Assembly: GCF_028736035.1 (NCBI RefSeq) | Contig: NZ_CP117866.1 | Span: 1,116,001-1,180,000, forward strand | Length of the DNA: 64,000 nucleotides | Direction of reading: 5' to 3' | Origin: Streptomyces sp. T12 | Lineage (GTDB): Bacteria; Actinomycetota; Actinomycetes; Streptomycetales; Streptomycetaceae | In this document: piece after piece, positions 55,378-64,000 of the stretch | How positions within the stretch are numbered: position 1 is the stretch's first letter | Layout: each line of letters starts with the position of its first letter | The notes under the pieces: generated by a model | Seen by the model: only the letters and a program-made list of their open reading frames with translations | Databases searched by the model: none | Told to the model about the DNA's origin: nothing | Made by a program: the position numbers and the translations under genes

Positions 55378-56366
55378 GCCCGTGCTCCCGTCAGGGTGTG
55401 CGCGACGTGGTCGGCGAGGTGGGGCAGCCAGTCGGGCCGCGCGTTGCCGAGGAGGTGATCGCCGTGGGGGACGGAGAGGTACGTGCCGTGGGGTGCGGTA
55501 CGGGCCAACGACTCGCCGTTGGTCACGCCGGGTATGACGTCCTGGCCTCCGTCGACGACCAGCAGCGGAGCCGCGATGCGCGGTGCCAGGGCGGCGAGGT
55601 CGACCTGGCGGGCGAAGTCGCGGGCGGCTTCCGCTCCTTGCGTGCGCCGGGCCATGATGTCCCGTACCGGCGGGGGCAGTTGCTCCCAGTCGAGGCGGAA
55701 GGGACCGCTGACCGTCGCGACCACGGCCACGCGCGGCTCCAGCGCCGCGGTGCGGGCCGCGAAATAGCCCCCCAGGCTGAGGCCGACGACTCCGATGCGT
55801 GCGACGCCGAGCGCGTCTATGACCCGGCCCACGACCTGCTCGTAGTCCGGCCGGAGAGTCGTCGTGGCCGCGAGCACGCCCTGCCCGGGGCCGTCCATCG
55901 CGAACACCGCCAGGCCCCTGGCCAGCAGCGCGGACGCCACATCGAGGAACTCCTCCTTGGCCGAGTCCAGTCCGGGGGCAAGGATCACTGTGCCGGGGGC
56001 GTCGGAGGGGCCACGCAGCCAGCCGGTGAACCCCTCGCCGCTCACCCGCCGCGCATCGGGCTCCACCAGGGCCAGGGCTCGGCTCAGTGCGTGATCGGCC
56101 TCGGCAGCGGCGCGCTGGGCCTCCGCACCCGGCGCGAGCGTGGCGAGATGGAACCACCGGGCCGCCATCAGCAGATGCTCGCCCGCCGAGAGGGAGGATC
56201 GCGCCTTCTCCGCGCGCTCCACGTGGGCGTGTCCGGTACGCAGGAAGGACGGCCCCCAGTCGGCGACCGAGGTGAGGCCGTCGGTGACACGACGGTATTC
56301 GTGGGGGTCGACTCCCGCGCCCGTGGCGCGTGTCCACTGGGCGGCGGCGAAGCCGGCGGCGTTCAT
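55374..56366 (-). CDS. Alpha/beta hydrolase (EstA/FrsA-like)
   Basis: 330 aa. A helical N-terminal region (~1-110) precedes an alpha/beta hydrolase core with the nucleophile elbow GLSLGGYFA, oxyanion region APGLDSAKEEFL, an acid probably at VVDGGQDVI, and the catalytic His in VPHGDHLLGN. This build resembles esterases and C-C hydrolases of the pseudooxynicotine hydrolase type. It sits in the middle of the SDR/MDR operon, with 4-bp overlaps on both sides, which implies one pathway acting on a ketone or ester. Confidence 0.87.
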   Translation of the reverse strand: MNAAGFAAAQWTRATGAGVDPHEYRRVTDGLTSVADWGPSFLRTGHAHVERAEKARSSLSAGEHLLMAARWFHLATLAPGAEAQRAAAEADHALSRALALVEPDARRVSGEGFTGWLRGPSDAPGTVILAPGLDSAKEEFLDVASALLARGLAVFAMDGPGQGVLAATTTLRPDYEQVVGRVIDALGVARIGVVGLSLGGYFAARTAALEPRVAVVATVSGPFRLDWEQLPPPVRDIMARRTQGAEAARDFARQVDLAALAPRIAAPLLVVDGGQDVIPGVTNGESLARTAPHGTYLSVPHGDHLLGNARPDWLPHLADHVAHTLTGARA

Positions 56367-57283
56367 CGTTCGTCTCCCGTCGTCAGGACGGCCTTGCCGC
56401 GTATCCGGCGCTCTCGCAGGTCGACCAGTGTGTCGGCGGTCCGCGTCCAGTCGTCGATCCGGCCGATCTCCGGGTGCAGCCGCCCTTGTTCCACGAGGCG
56501 CACCAGTGCCGCGAGGTCGGGGCCGTAAGGTGCGCCGGCGTAGTGGAAGTGCTGGATGGTGACGCGTTCGGGGCCGGACAGAAGGTCGAAGAAGTCGAGG
56601 GTCACCGGGATGCGGCCGGCCTGACCGAACCAGACGAGCGTGCCGCCCGCGCGCACCTTCGACAGTGCCACCGACAGGTCCGGGCCGCCCGTGGACTCCA
56701 GCACGACGTCGAACGGTGCTTGCGCCGCCGCGACCTCGTGGACCAACTGCGCCCCCCGCTCGGCGAGGCGCGCACCGCGCGCCGGCGTGGCCGTCACCGC
56801 GGTCACCTCGGCTCCGGCCCCTACGGCCAGCTCGCTGAAGTAGTGGCCGACCCCTCCCGAGGCACCGGTCAGCAGCACCCGCCGGCCGGCCAGGGACCCG
56901 GCTGTCCGCAGCAGCCGCAGAGCGGTGATACCGGCCAGGGGCAAGGCCGCCGCGCGTACGCTGTCGATGCTGTCCGGGAGCACCGCGAGGGAGTGCGTGG
57001 GCACGGCCGCGTACTCGGCCCAGCCGCCCTGCGCCGGATGGCCGACCACGCGGGTGCCGACACCGGGGCCTGAGCGATCGGCCGCGGCCTGTACCACGAG
57101 GCCTGCGATGTCCTTGCCGGGCAGCAGACCTGGCCGAGGCTGTTCGAGGAGGAACGTCTCGCCCCGGTTCGGCGCGAACGCCTCCACCTTGATCAGTACC
57201 TCATCGGGCTCCGGGACGGGTTGGGGGACCTCGGCAAAAGCGACCGGACACGCCCCGTCCCCCGTGGGAATCAGTCTTCGCAT
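56363..57283 (-). CDS. MDR-family zinc-independent quinone oxidoreductase
   Basis: 306 aa. GroES-like start (KVEAFAPNRGETFLL, PGKDIAGLVV), nucleotide domain with LTGASGGVGHYFSELAVGAG, and the end RIRGKAVLTTG typical of QOR-like reductases. The structural zinc Cys cluster is absent. It is an NADPH-dependent reductase of enones or quinones. It is the first gene of the operon that faces the LysR gene across a 90-bp promoter gap. Confidence 0.9.
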   Translation of the reverse strand: MRRLIPTGDGACPVAFAEVPQPVPEPDEVLIKVEAFAPNRGETFLLEQPRPGLLPGKDIAGLVVQAAADRSGPGVGTRVVGHPAQGGWAEYAAVPTHSLAVLPDSIDSVRAAALPLAGITALRLLRTAGSLAGRRVLLTGASGGVGHYFSELAVGAGAEVTAVTATPARGARLAERGAQLVHEVAAAQAPFDVVLESTGGPDLSVALSKVRAGGTLVWFGQAGRIPVTLDFFDLLSGPERVTIQHFHYAGAPYGPDLAALVRLVEQGRLHPEIGRIDDWTRTADTLVDLRERRIRGKAVLTTGDER

Positions 57284-57338
57284 GCCGAGGATGCAACCCC
57301 TGCGAATGCCCCGCGGTCCAACAACGACCGAACGAGAT

Positions 57339-57357
57339 CGACAACTTTCGGTTGTCG
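57339..57357. promoter_or_regulatory. Inverted repeat, probable LysR operator
   Basis: CGACAAC, five bases, GTTGTCG: a perfect 7-bp dyad in the 90-bp gap between the divergent lysR-type gene and the MDR operon, 16 bp before the regulator start. Position and symmetry suit a LysR-type autoregulatory site; its role is inferred. Confidence 0.65.
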
Positions 57358-57373
57358 CCTAGGGTGAGGGGCC

Positions 57374-58387
57374 ATGGATCTCGACCTGGCGCAGGTACGT
57401 GCCTTCGTGCACACCGCCGAGGAACTGCACTTCGGGCGGGCGGCAAAGGCGCTCGCCATCTCCCAGCAGGCGTTGTCCAAGAGGATCGCGCGACTGGAAT
57501 CCCTGCTCGCCACCGAGCTCTTCCACCGCGACGGCACCGCGGTACGCCTCACCGAGAGCGGACAGCGTTTCCTCCTGCCGGCCAGGCACACCCTGGCCGC
57601 CGCCGACGCCGCGGTCGCGGCGGCGGTCGGAGAGCGACGCCCACTGCGCGTGGACGTCTGGGGGCACCTGTACGCACCGATGCGGACGCTGGCCCAGGTC
57701 GCCCAAGACGCCGGGGAGTTGACGATGGGGCACGGGCGTGACCTGCCGTCGGTGACGGCGTCCTTGCTCAACGGCGACATCGACGCCGCCTTCGGTCGGG
57801 TTCACCCTCCGTTGCACACCGGGCTGACCCACCGCCTCGTCCGCCTCGAGCCGGTGGACGCCGTACTGAGCGCGGACCATCCCCTCGCGGCCGAGCCGGC
57901 CCTGCGACCGGACCAACTGCGCGGCAGCGTGCTGTGGGCACCCGGCGCACTGGACCGGCTCGACTTTCTCCACCAGTTCGCCGACCGGTTCGGCATCCGC
58001 GACCGAGCCGCGAGCGTCAACCTGGGCCTCGCCCATTTCCTCGCCGAGGTGGCCGGAGATCCGCGCCGCTTCTCGCTGCTGCCCGCCGACGTGCCCCTGC
58101 CGGACCTCCCCCGGCTGCGCTCCATCCCCCTGGTCGACCCCACGCCGCTGTACGCCTGGTCGCTGCTGTGGCGCACAAGCAACCGGCAGCCGGGACTCCA
58201 CAGCCTCACCGCCGCCTGCGCTGCACAAGCGGGCCGGCTTCGATGGCTGGAGTACGACCCGGCGCGCGACTGGCTGCCCGAACCGCCCCCGAACGCACTT
58301 CGCGACACCCGACGTCGAGCGGTACCATCCGACCGCGCCGCCGACAGCGGGTTCGACCTGGGCTCACCCCTGCGAGAACTGCCATAG
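57374..58387 (+). CDS. LysR-family transcriptional regulator
   Basis: 337 aa. The N-terminal winged helix-turn-helix (LAQVRAFVHTAEELHFGRAA, ISQQALSKRIARLESLL, LFHRD) is canonical. An effector domain follows (~90-300). The C-terminal 35 residues are extra and Arg/Pro-rich. It is transcribed away from the MDR/hydrolase/SDR operon and very likely controls it in response to a pathway metabolite. Confidence 0.93.
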   Translation: MDLDLAQVRAFVHTAEELHFGRAAKALAISQQALSKRIARLESLLATELFHRDGTAVRLTESGQRFLLPARHTLAAADAAVAAAVGERRPLRVDVWGHLYAPMRTLAQVAQDAGELTMGHGRDLPSVTASLLNGDIDAAFGRVHPPLHTGLTHRLVRLEPVDAVLSADHPLAAEPALRPDQLRGSVLWAPGALDRLDFLHQFADRFGIRDRAASVNLGLAHFLAEVAGDPRRFSLLPADVPLPDLPRLRSIPLVDPTPLYAWSLLWRTSNRQPGLHSLTAACAAQAGRLRWLEYDPARDWLPEPPPNALRDTRRRAVPSDRAADSGFDLGSPLRELP

Positions 58388-59040
58388 ACATCGGCTCCCT
58401 GGCCGCGGCAGGGGACGGCCCGCTGCCCGTGGACCACCGTCCGGTGCTCTTCACCGCCGCACCCGTGCCGGTGCACTACCTACAGCCCGCCCCGCGGACC
58501 CTGGTGCCGGACCCGCAGGCGAGCGGGGTCGATGCGTGGGCCGACGCCGTGCTCGACGTCATCGTCCGCCGGCGGACCGGGCAGGGCCCGGCCGCACACC
58601 AGGTGTGGCTGCCACCCCTGCACAACCCTCCATCCCCGCGCGCCTTGCTCCCCGGACTCGCCACGGAGCAGGACCGAAGCCTGATCAAGCCCGGCTACGA
58701 GGGGCGCGCCGACCGCCTCATCGCCCCGCTCGCGTCGCCGACACGCCCTTCGAGAAGCGGCGCGACACGCTGTACCGGGACTTCTCCGGTGCCGCCGCAA
58801 CACGCGGATCGTCAGCGGGCCCGCAGGCAGGCAAGTCGGCCTTCTCCGGAGGACCGTCTCCCCCTTCGCACTGCCCCGTACGCCCGGCCGCGTATGCACA
58901 GAAGCCTGCCTTCTCCCGTGTGTTGGACCTCGCGGCCTGGCGGGTCACCGCGACCCTGGAGGCCGACGTTGGTGAGCGGCCGCCCGTCGGCCGCGGTCTC
59001 CCGGCCAGGACGCGCACGGCCGCGTCTTCGTCCCGAGGTG
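58388..59040 (+). pseudogene. Decayed EccC/FtsK-SpoIIIE type VII secretion ATPase fragment
   Basis: Past the LysR stop, EccC-like sequence can be read in shifting frames. One frame gives QVWLPPLHNPPSPRALLPGL and KPGYEGRADRLIAPL. After a shift near 58732, another gives VADTPFEKRRDTLYRDFSGA, and then a Walker A-like GPQAGKS. A single missing base near 58732 would explain the first shift (PLGVADTPFE expected). Further downstream the match fades (LAAWRVTATLEADVGERPP). Both gene ends are absent. The remaining sequence up to 59112 shows no gene. Confidence 0.65.
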
Positions 59041-59112
59041 GCCTGAGTGGATATCCGCGGGCGGCCCGGGCCGTGAGGCGAGGGGTCCGGGCCGCGCGTG
59101 GCTCTCAGCCGG

Positions 59113-60387
59113 TCACCAGGTCACCGGCAACTCGACCGGACCGCGGATGAGGACATCCGTCTGCCAGGGCACCTGCCCGGCAGGGACCGCCAGTGTGAGC
59201 TCCGGCAGACGCGTGACGAGGGTGGTCAGCAGCAGCTCCGCCTCCATCCGGGCCAGCAGCGGTGCGACGCAGTGGTGGGGGCCGTGTCCGAAGGCCAGAT
59301 GTGCGGGTCCCTGACGGTCGAAGTCGATCCGCTCAGGGTGCGGATAGCAGCGGTCGTCCCAGTTGGCCGCGGTGTAGGAGACCTGGACGACCTCTCCCTC
59401 CCGGATGAGCACACCCCCCACCTCCACGTCCTGGGTGGCGATGCGCGGCTGGCCCACGCCGTGCTTGTGCGGAATCCACCGGAGCAGTTCCTCGACCGCC
59501 CGCGGCGTGATCTGCGGTTGCGCCCGCAGTCGCTGGACGAGACCGTCATGGGTGAGCAGGGCGTACATCATGTTCGCGGTGTTGTTGCGCACGGCATGCC
59601 AGCCGTTGAGCGCGATGAGCGTAGCCAGGGCGAGCATCTCCTCCTCGTCGATGCGGCCCTCGCCGACAGCGGCGGCCAGGTGGGTCATCAGGTCGCGGCG
59701 CGGCTCGCGGCAGCGCCGTGCCGCCAGCCGCAGGAAGTAGCCGCGGGCCGTCTCCTTCACCTGCCCGGCCCGCTCGGCCGCCGCGTCGTCGCGGGCCCGC
59801 GTCAGCAGCGTCTGCGCCCACTGCTGGACGAGGGGCCGGTCCTCCTCGGGGATGCCGACCAGCTCACCGAGCACAGCCATCGGAAACGGCGAGGTGACAT
59901 GGCGTACGAGGTCCGCGGGCGGCCCCGCCTCCAGCAGGCCGTCCACCAGCCCGTCCAGGATCTGCCGGGCGCGCGGGCGCAGCGCCTCCACTGCGTTGCG
60001 CCCGAAGGCCGGGGTGACCACCGAGCGAACCCGGGCATGGTCGGGCGGGTCGACGAAGCTCACCGCCCGGTCCAACGGGATCAGGTGCTTGGTCATCCTC
60101 GGCGTCGGGCGACCCACGATGTCCCGGGTGAAGCGGGGGTCAGAGGTGACGAACCGGACGTCCTCGTGGCGGGTCACCAGCCAGCACTCGCCCTCCCCGT
60201 AGGGCAGGCGAATGCGGCGTACCGGCGCCGTTCGGACCGACTCCCGCAGGAACGGGTCGAAGTCCAGGCCGGGCAGATCCTCCACCTCGTACAGCCGAGC
60301 CCGATCATCGCCGGGCCTCTCGGCAGCCGCTGCCGGTTGCCGGTCCGGGAGAGGGGGGTGTCGTTCCGTGTGCTGTCCGGTCGTCAT
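59113..60387 (-). CDS. P450 of the tetrahydroxynaphthalene/flaviolin operon (CYP158-like)
   Basis: 424 aa. Haem loop FGHGPHHCVAPLLARMEAE and K-helix ELLR (VEELLRWIP) are intact. The I-helix reads ALNGWHAVRN, lacking the usual Thr, as is known for CYP158A2, which couples flaviolin in S. coelicolor. Its place as third gene after an rppA-type synthase and a cupin, with 4-bp overlaps, supports the same role: oxidative coupling to polymerising red-brown pigment. Confidence 0.88.
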   Translation of the reverse strand: MTTGQHTERHPPLPDRQPAAAAERPGDDRARLYEVEDLPGLDFDPFLRESVRTAPVRRIRLPYGEGECWLVTRHEDVRFVTSDPRFTRDIVGRPTPRMTKHLIPLDRAVSFVDPPDHARVRSVVTPAFGRNAVEALRPRARQILDGLVDGLLEAGPPADLVRHVTSPFPMAVLGELVGIPEEDRPLVQQWAQTLLTRARDDAAAERAGQVKETARGYFLRLAARRCREPRRDLMTHLAAAVGEGRIDEEEMLALATLIALNGWHAVRNNTANMMYALLTHDGLVQRLRAQPQITPRAVEELLRWIPHKHGVGQPRIATQDVEVGGVLIREGEVVQVSYTAANWDDRCYPHPERIDFDRQGPAHLAFGHGPHHCVAPLLARMEAELLLTTLVTRLPELTLAVPAGQVPWQTDVLIRGPVELPVTW

Positions 60388-60956
60388 ACCGGGTCCCTGT
60401 CGTCCCTGGCCCCTGTCTGTGCAGGCATGCGGTGCCTGAGGGGGGTGAGTTGCTCGATGTCGTAGCGGGCGCGCAGTGCGGCGATCGCCGTGTGATCGGG
60501 CGGTCCGCCCGCGGAGAGGATGTCCAGCAGCTCGTCGAAGTAGCGTTCGTGATCGGGGGGCGGTGCGGCCTGAAAGAACATCTTCGCCGGTCTGTCGGTG
60601 GGGTTGGCGAAGGCGTGCGGGCACCCTGGCGGTACGACGATGACGGTGCCGGAGGTGGCCCGTACCGCCCGCCGGCCCGCGACCGACTCCCATTGCCGCC
60701 AGTCGTCGGAGGTCCGGGCACGTGGTTCGAAGGCGAGCACGTCGAGTTCGCCTTCAAGGACGTAGAAGAGTTCCTCGCTGCGGGCGTGGACATGCGCGCC
60801 GACGTCGAAGCCGGGCGGTACGACGACTTCGAAACTCGACGCGTAACGCGAGTGGGTGCCGGTCACCTTGAACGTGACCTGCTGCGCGGCGGTACGCACC
60901 GTACGGCCCTCGCCGGGCGGAACGACCAGGCCTGAGCGCGGAGCGGGCAGGGTCAT
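60384..60956 (-). CDS. Cupin monooxygenase, flaviolin-forming (MomA-like)
   Basis: 190 aa with a single cupin domain. Metal ligands are visible in VGAHVHARSEELFYVLEGEL (His-x-His then Glu), and the second motif in VPPGCPHAFANPTD. In related rpp operons a cupin protein of this kind oxidises 1,3,6,8-tetrahydroxynaphthalene to flaviolin. Start and stop overlap the neighbouring genes by ATGA, so the trio is co-translated. Confidence 0.85.
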   Translation of the reverse strand: MTLPAPRSGLVVPPGEGRTVRTAAQQVTFKVTGTHSRYASSFEVVVPPGFDVGAHVHARSEELFYVLEGELDVLAFEPRARTSDDWRQWESVAGRRAVRATSGTVIVVPPGCPHAFANPTDRPAKMFFQAAPPPDHERYFDELLDILSAGGPPDHTAIAALRARYDIEQLTPLRHRMPAQTGARDDRDPV

Positions 60957-62080
60957 CGGGCCTCCTGCAGTGCTCGTGCCGCCGGAACGACCGCCCCGGC
61001 CCGGCGCGTCGTGGCGGTGTGGTGGTGGCTGCCTGCCCGGGTCCAGGTGCCGAGGGACATTTCCGCGGTGATGCCGGGGCCGAAACCGGCGAGCAGTCCG
61101 CGGGCCCCTTCGGGCGGGCCGCCGGCATCGAACAGGCGGCGCAGCGCGTCGAGGACGACGACGCTGGCGACGTTGCCGTATTCGGTGAGGGTGGCGCGGC
61201 TGAAGCGGAACGCCTCCGCCGGCACGCCGAGGAAGCGGCTGAGATCGTCGAGGATGCGGGGGCCGCCGGCGTGGACGATGTAGAAGTCGAGGTCTCCGGC
61301 GTCCCAACCATGGGTGTCGGCGAGTTGGCGCAGGGCGGGAGCGAGGGGTTCCATCGTGCCGGGTACGCGCTTGTCGAGCAGGAAGTGGAAGCCGGTGGCG
61401 CGCACGTCGTAGGCGATCCAGTCCTCGGTGTGCGGGATGAGGTGGGAGGCGTTGCGCTCCAGCCGGATACCGGTACCGCCGCTGCCGCGCACGACGGCGG
61501 CGGCGACGCCGTCCCCGAACAGGCCGTTGGACAGCAGCGAACCGACGCCGAGGTCGGTCGGCTGGTAGCACAGCGAGCAGAACTCGCAGGCCACGATCAG
61601 CGCGTTGGCGTCGGGGTAGGCGGTGCAGAAGTCATGCGCCCGGTTGATCGCCGCGCCGCCGGCCGCGCAGCCCAGCTGGGCGATCGGCAGCTGGCGCGTG
61701 CTCGGGGCGAACTCCATCGCGTTGATCAGCCATGCGGTCAGAGACGGCATCATGAAGCCGGTGCACGACACGTAGACGATCAGGTCGATGTCGGCGGGGC
61801 GCAACTGCGCGTCCTGCAGCGCTCGCCGTACGACCGCCGGAACGCGGGCCTTGGCCTCGGCCGTGTACAGCCTGTTCCGCTCCTCGAAGCCGGGATGTCT
61901 CAGCGTCTCCTCGATCGTCTGTACCAGGTGCCGGGTACGCACCCCGGTGTTCTCCATCAGGCGTAAGGCGAGCGGGAGTTGAGGATGGCCGGCGTGGCGG
62001 TCGCGGGCCAGCGCCAGTGTCTCCTCCATCGTGATCACGTGCTCAGGGACGGAGACGGCGGGTCTGCACAGGGTGGTCAT
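60953..62080 (-). CDS. rppA: Type III polyketide synthase, 1,3,6,8-tetrahydroxynaphthalene synthase
   Basis: 375 aa, the expected length. The active-site Cys is C138 (PIAQLGCAAGG), as in RppA. His and Asn of the triad are in FYIVHAGGPRI and LTEYGNVAS. IVYVSCTGFMMPSLTAWLIN shows the RppA-type Cys near position 106. It condenses five malonyl-CoA to tetrahydroxynaphthalene. The ATG at 62080 has a GAAGAGAG site. It is the first gene of the rppA-cupin-P450 operon. Confidence 0.95.
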   Translation of the reverse strand: MTTLCRPAVSVPEHVITMEETLALARDRHAGHPQLPLALRLMENTGVRTRHLVQTIEETLRHPGFEERNRLYTAEAKARVPAVVRRALQDAQLRPADIDLIVYVSCTGFMMPSLTAWLINAMEFAPSTRQLPIAQLGCAAGGAAINRAHDFCTAYPDANALIVACEFCSLCYQPTDLGVGSLLSNGLFGDGVAAAVVRGSGGTGIRLERNASHLIPHTEDWIAYDVRATGFHFLLDKRVPGTMEPLAPALRQLADTHGWDAGDLDFYIVHAGGPRILDDLSRFLGVPAEAFRFSRATLTEYGNVASVVVLDALRRLFDAGGPPEGARGLLAGFGPGITAEMSLGTWTRAGSHHHTATTRRAGAVVPAARALQEAR

Positions 62081-62883
62081 GAACTGCTCTCTTCGAACCG
62101 GGATCCCCGGCGGCGGTCCGCCCCCGGGTGCATGGGGCCGTACGCCTACGGCCTGCTTGCAGCGATGAGTGATCGGAAGTCGGCCGGAAGCGAGGGCGTC
62201 CGGCTGCACGAGCGCGATAACGACGCTGGTGGTGCCCCCGCTCCCTGGTGATCCCTCTCATCGTGACCCGACCACTCAACAGCCCTGGGCAGCCCGCCGG
62301 AGGGCGATGCGTGATCATCGCCCGGACGAGTGACGAGCCTGTTCGACGCGGAATCCCGCGCCCTGGCTGACGTGCCCCGCGGGTCGAGAAGCGGAGGTGA
62401 CCTGGAGGCCGCACGCATGCGCATGGCGCTGTCGATCGCCGCCCGGCCGGCGCGCCCCAATCGGGACCTCCCCGCGGGTTTCGCAGCCGTTGCGGCAGAC
62501 GCCGAGAGGGCCCCTGCGGCAACCTGCCCGACCGGAACTGACTGCCGACCGTGCCGAGTTCGTTCTTGACGCGCGTGCACTGGATAGGAAGTAGCTGTGG
62601 TTTTGTCTGACGGAATCCGACACCACTTGTCATTCAGGGGCGAGAAACAAGTTCTTCACGGGATGCGGCTGCCATGGCGCCACCGAAGTCCGAGGGTGAC
62701 GTGCACGCTGCGCTCCGCCGTACTGCCCCAACAAAGATGTCGTACCGGGCGGACCTTGAGCGCACCAGGGCGGCGGCCCGATCACACGGCGCCGCAGGCT
62801 GACGTTGCTGGCCTTTACCGACAGCAACCGAGACGCATCGGGATGGCATGTCGGATGGTCTGTCAAACGGCTCCTGCGGAGCT
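62081..62883. other. Gene-free interval upstream of rppA
   Basis: About 800 bp without a supported gene. It includes the rppA promoter at its left end. From ~62570 the base composition falls towards AT-richer DNA, like the methyltransferase gene to the right. A 43-codon plus-strand frame at 62674 has no family match. No repeats or RNA were recognised; the DNA may be decayed coding sequence. Confidence 0.45.
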
Positions 62884-63648
62884 TCAGCCTGTCAGCCGAG
62901 CCTTCCAGATCTCTTCGCTGGGCCATTGCCGAGCCCAGTCGGCGGAGACTTCTGCGTAGTCCTGGAGCGCAGACTCGGGTGCTTGAATCTCAATCAGGTC
63001 TTCGACGACGAAGCCGCAGGACCGCAGCAGACGGAGCATCTCTCCATGCGGCAGGATGAACTGCACGTGATTTCCCCAGTCCAGCCGGGTCAGGCCAAAT
63101 TGCCTGCGGGCCAAGGTGGTGGATGCCGGCCCCTCGGGCGGTACGCACAGTGCGAACAGCGGCGAGTAGCGCATGAAAACCAGCTGGCCTCCAGCAACGA
63201 GAAGCCGGGCAGCCTCCGGGATCCACTCGTAGGGGTCGCACCACAACGAGGCACCGTACTCACTGATCGCCAGGCTGAACGTGCTGTCGTCGTAGGGCAC
63301 CTTCTCAGCCGCGCCCAGAACAAGGGGGAACTCGATGCCGAACTCTGCCTGCATCGCGCGAGCGGTGGTGAGCTGCTTCTCCGAGAGGTCGATCCCGACA
63401 GGGTGAGCCCCTGCTCTGGCCAGCCAGGCAGAAACGTAGGCAGTGCCGCAGCCCAGCTCAATGGTGGGCATCCCGGCGATGCCGTCGGGGAGCACGGAGA
63501 CCTGCGACTCGGGAGTTGCCCACAATCCCCAGCGCGGTTCCAGCTGCGACCAGTGATCGCGGGCGAGCGGCCCGTGCCACGCCGCCGCCTCGTCATCCCA
63601 ATAGCGTCGGTTCTGCTCCAGATGGTGCGCAGGGCCGTCATGAGTCAT
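62884..63648 (-). CDS. Class I SAM-dependent methyltransferase
   Basis: 254 aa. Motif I is TIELGCGTAYVSAWLARAGA, followed by acidic VGIDLS, and motif II/post-I regions PYDDSTFSLAISEYGASLWC. The methyl acceptor is unknown; small-molecule or ubiquinone-type methyltransferases share this fold. The gene is less GC-biased than its neighbours. The ribosome site before the ATG at 63648 is poor. A partial second copy lies 270 bp upstream. Confidence 0.82.
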   Translation of the reverse strand: MTHDGPAHHLEQNRRYWDDEAAAWHGPLARDHWSQLEPRWGLWATPESQVSVLPDGIAGMPTIELGCGTAYVSAWLARAGAHPVGIDLSEKQLTTARAMQAEFGIEFPLVLGAAEKVPYDDSTFSLAISEYGASLWCDPYEWIPEAARLLVAGGQLVFMRYSPLFALCVPPEGPASTTLARRQFGLTRLDWGNHVQFILPHGEMLRLLRSCGFVVEDLIEIQAPESALQDYAEVSADWARQWPSEEIWKARLTG

Positions 63649-63921
63649 GGAGGCAGTGGATCGAAGAAGCTGCCGTCCTGGCAACGGATTTACCACGTCA
63701 ACAGTCGCCGTCGAGAACACTCGGCCGGAACGACGATGAGGTCGCTCAAGGTCGCGATCAAGAACCCGCAAGGAAGGAGAAACGCACCTTCCGTTGCGGA
63801 TTATCCCTGTTCGTGTCCGCCAAACTCCGTCAAGGCAACAGTCAAGGTACCCGAGCGCGGAATCTCCACCGGATACATTTCGCGGTCTTTCGGGCGGGTG
63901 CCGGGGCCCTCAGTATCCGCC

Positions 63922-64000
63922 CGCATCGTGCGAGCCGTGGCGAGCTGCTTCTGCGACAGGTCGATCCCGGTCGGGTGGGCTCCTGCTCCGGCCGGCCAAG
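63922..64000 (-). pseudogene. Partial second copy of the methyltransferase, cut by window edge
   Basis: About 79 bp match the methyltransferase gene at 63352-63430 with several substitutions; the translation AGAHPTGIDLSQKQLATART corresponds to AGAHPVGIDLSEKQLTTARA. After this the similarity stops and the frame runs to a TAA near 63802, so the gene lacks its C-terminal half. The rest lies beyond the window. Confidence 0.6.

Noticed and set aside
58480..58899. Minus-strand 139-codon frame
   Set aside because: It is antisense to readable EccC-like sequence and has no protein-like features.
62674..62805. 43-codon plus-strand frame starting MAPPKSEG
   Set aside because: No ribosome site, no family match and no conserved context; left as gene-free.

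Overview
The window is very GC-rich DNA with the codon bias, GTG/TTG starts and 4-bp ATGA gene overlaps of a Streptomyces chromosome. Family-level content (NRPS with MbtH, type III PKS rppA operon, ATP-grasp RiPP pair, streptomycete-type hypothetical genes) fits that genus. It reads as an accessory, natural-product-rich region. No rRNA, tRNA, CRISPR array or complete transposon was recognised.

Left part (1-25.4 kb). A minus-strand operon runs from a threonine/cysteate synthase-like PLP enzyme (20816) through three NRPS genes with five modules (19509 to 194) into an MbtH gene cut by the window edge. Module order is C-A-T, C-A-T-E, C-A-T, C-A-T-E, C-A-T-TE. The C-domain types match the positions of the two epimerases, so collinear assembly of an N-acylated pentapeptide is likely: (Val-like)-(D-Asx-like)-Thr-(D-X)-X. 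Divergent from it are a 2-oxoacid dehydrogenase E1-alpha gene and an unusual E1-beta/lipoyl/E2 fusion, which could supply the acyl-CoA starter. Next comes a two-gene graspetide locus (ATP-grasp maturase and 63-aa precursor).

Middle (25.6-34.9 kb). A secreted tandem-duplicated CE2-type esterase lies behind a perfect CebR-type operator. It is followed by a DHA2 MFS exporter, a P450 lacking the ExxR arginine, an ankyrin protein, and a BtuCDF-type transporter behind a cobalamin riboswitch.

Isonitrile and copper block (34.8-50.2 kb). A co-oriented minus-strand set holds a FecBCD-type importer, a small Cys-rich protein, an MFS exporter, an asparagine synthetase, a P450 and a DIT1/PvcA-type isocyanide synthase. 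Immediately upstream lie an ECF sigma factor and copper genes: a Met/His-rich membrane protein, a PCuAC chaperone, a CopA P-type ATPase with a His-rich repeat tail, and YcnI. Isonitriles bind copper, so a chalkophore-like make/export/re-import system is a reasonable hypothesis. This is the most interesting part of the window.

Right part (50.2-64 kb). Here are a DUF998 protein, streptomycete hypotheticals including a paralogous pair, and decayed genes (a frameshifted SpoIIE phosphatase, a quinone-reductase tail, an EccC fragment). A LysR regulator is divergent from an SDR / alpha-beta hydrolase / MDR operon. An rppA-cupin-P450 operon for tetrahydroxynaphthalene/flaviolin pigment follows, then a SAM methyltransferase with a second partial copy at the window edge.
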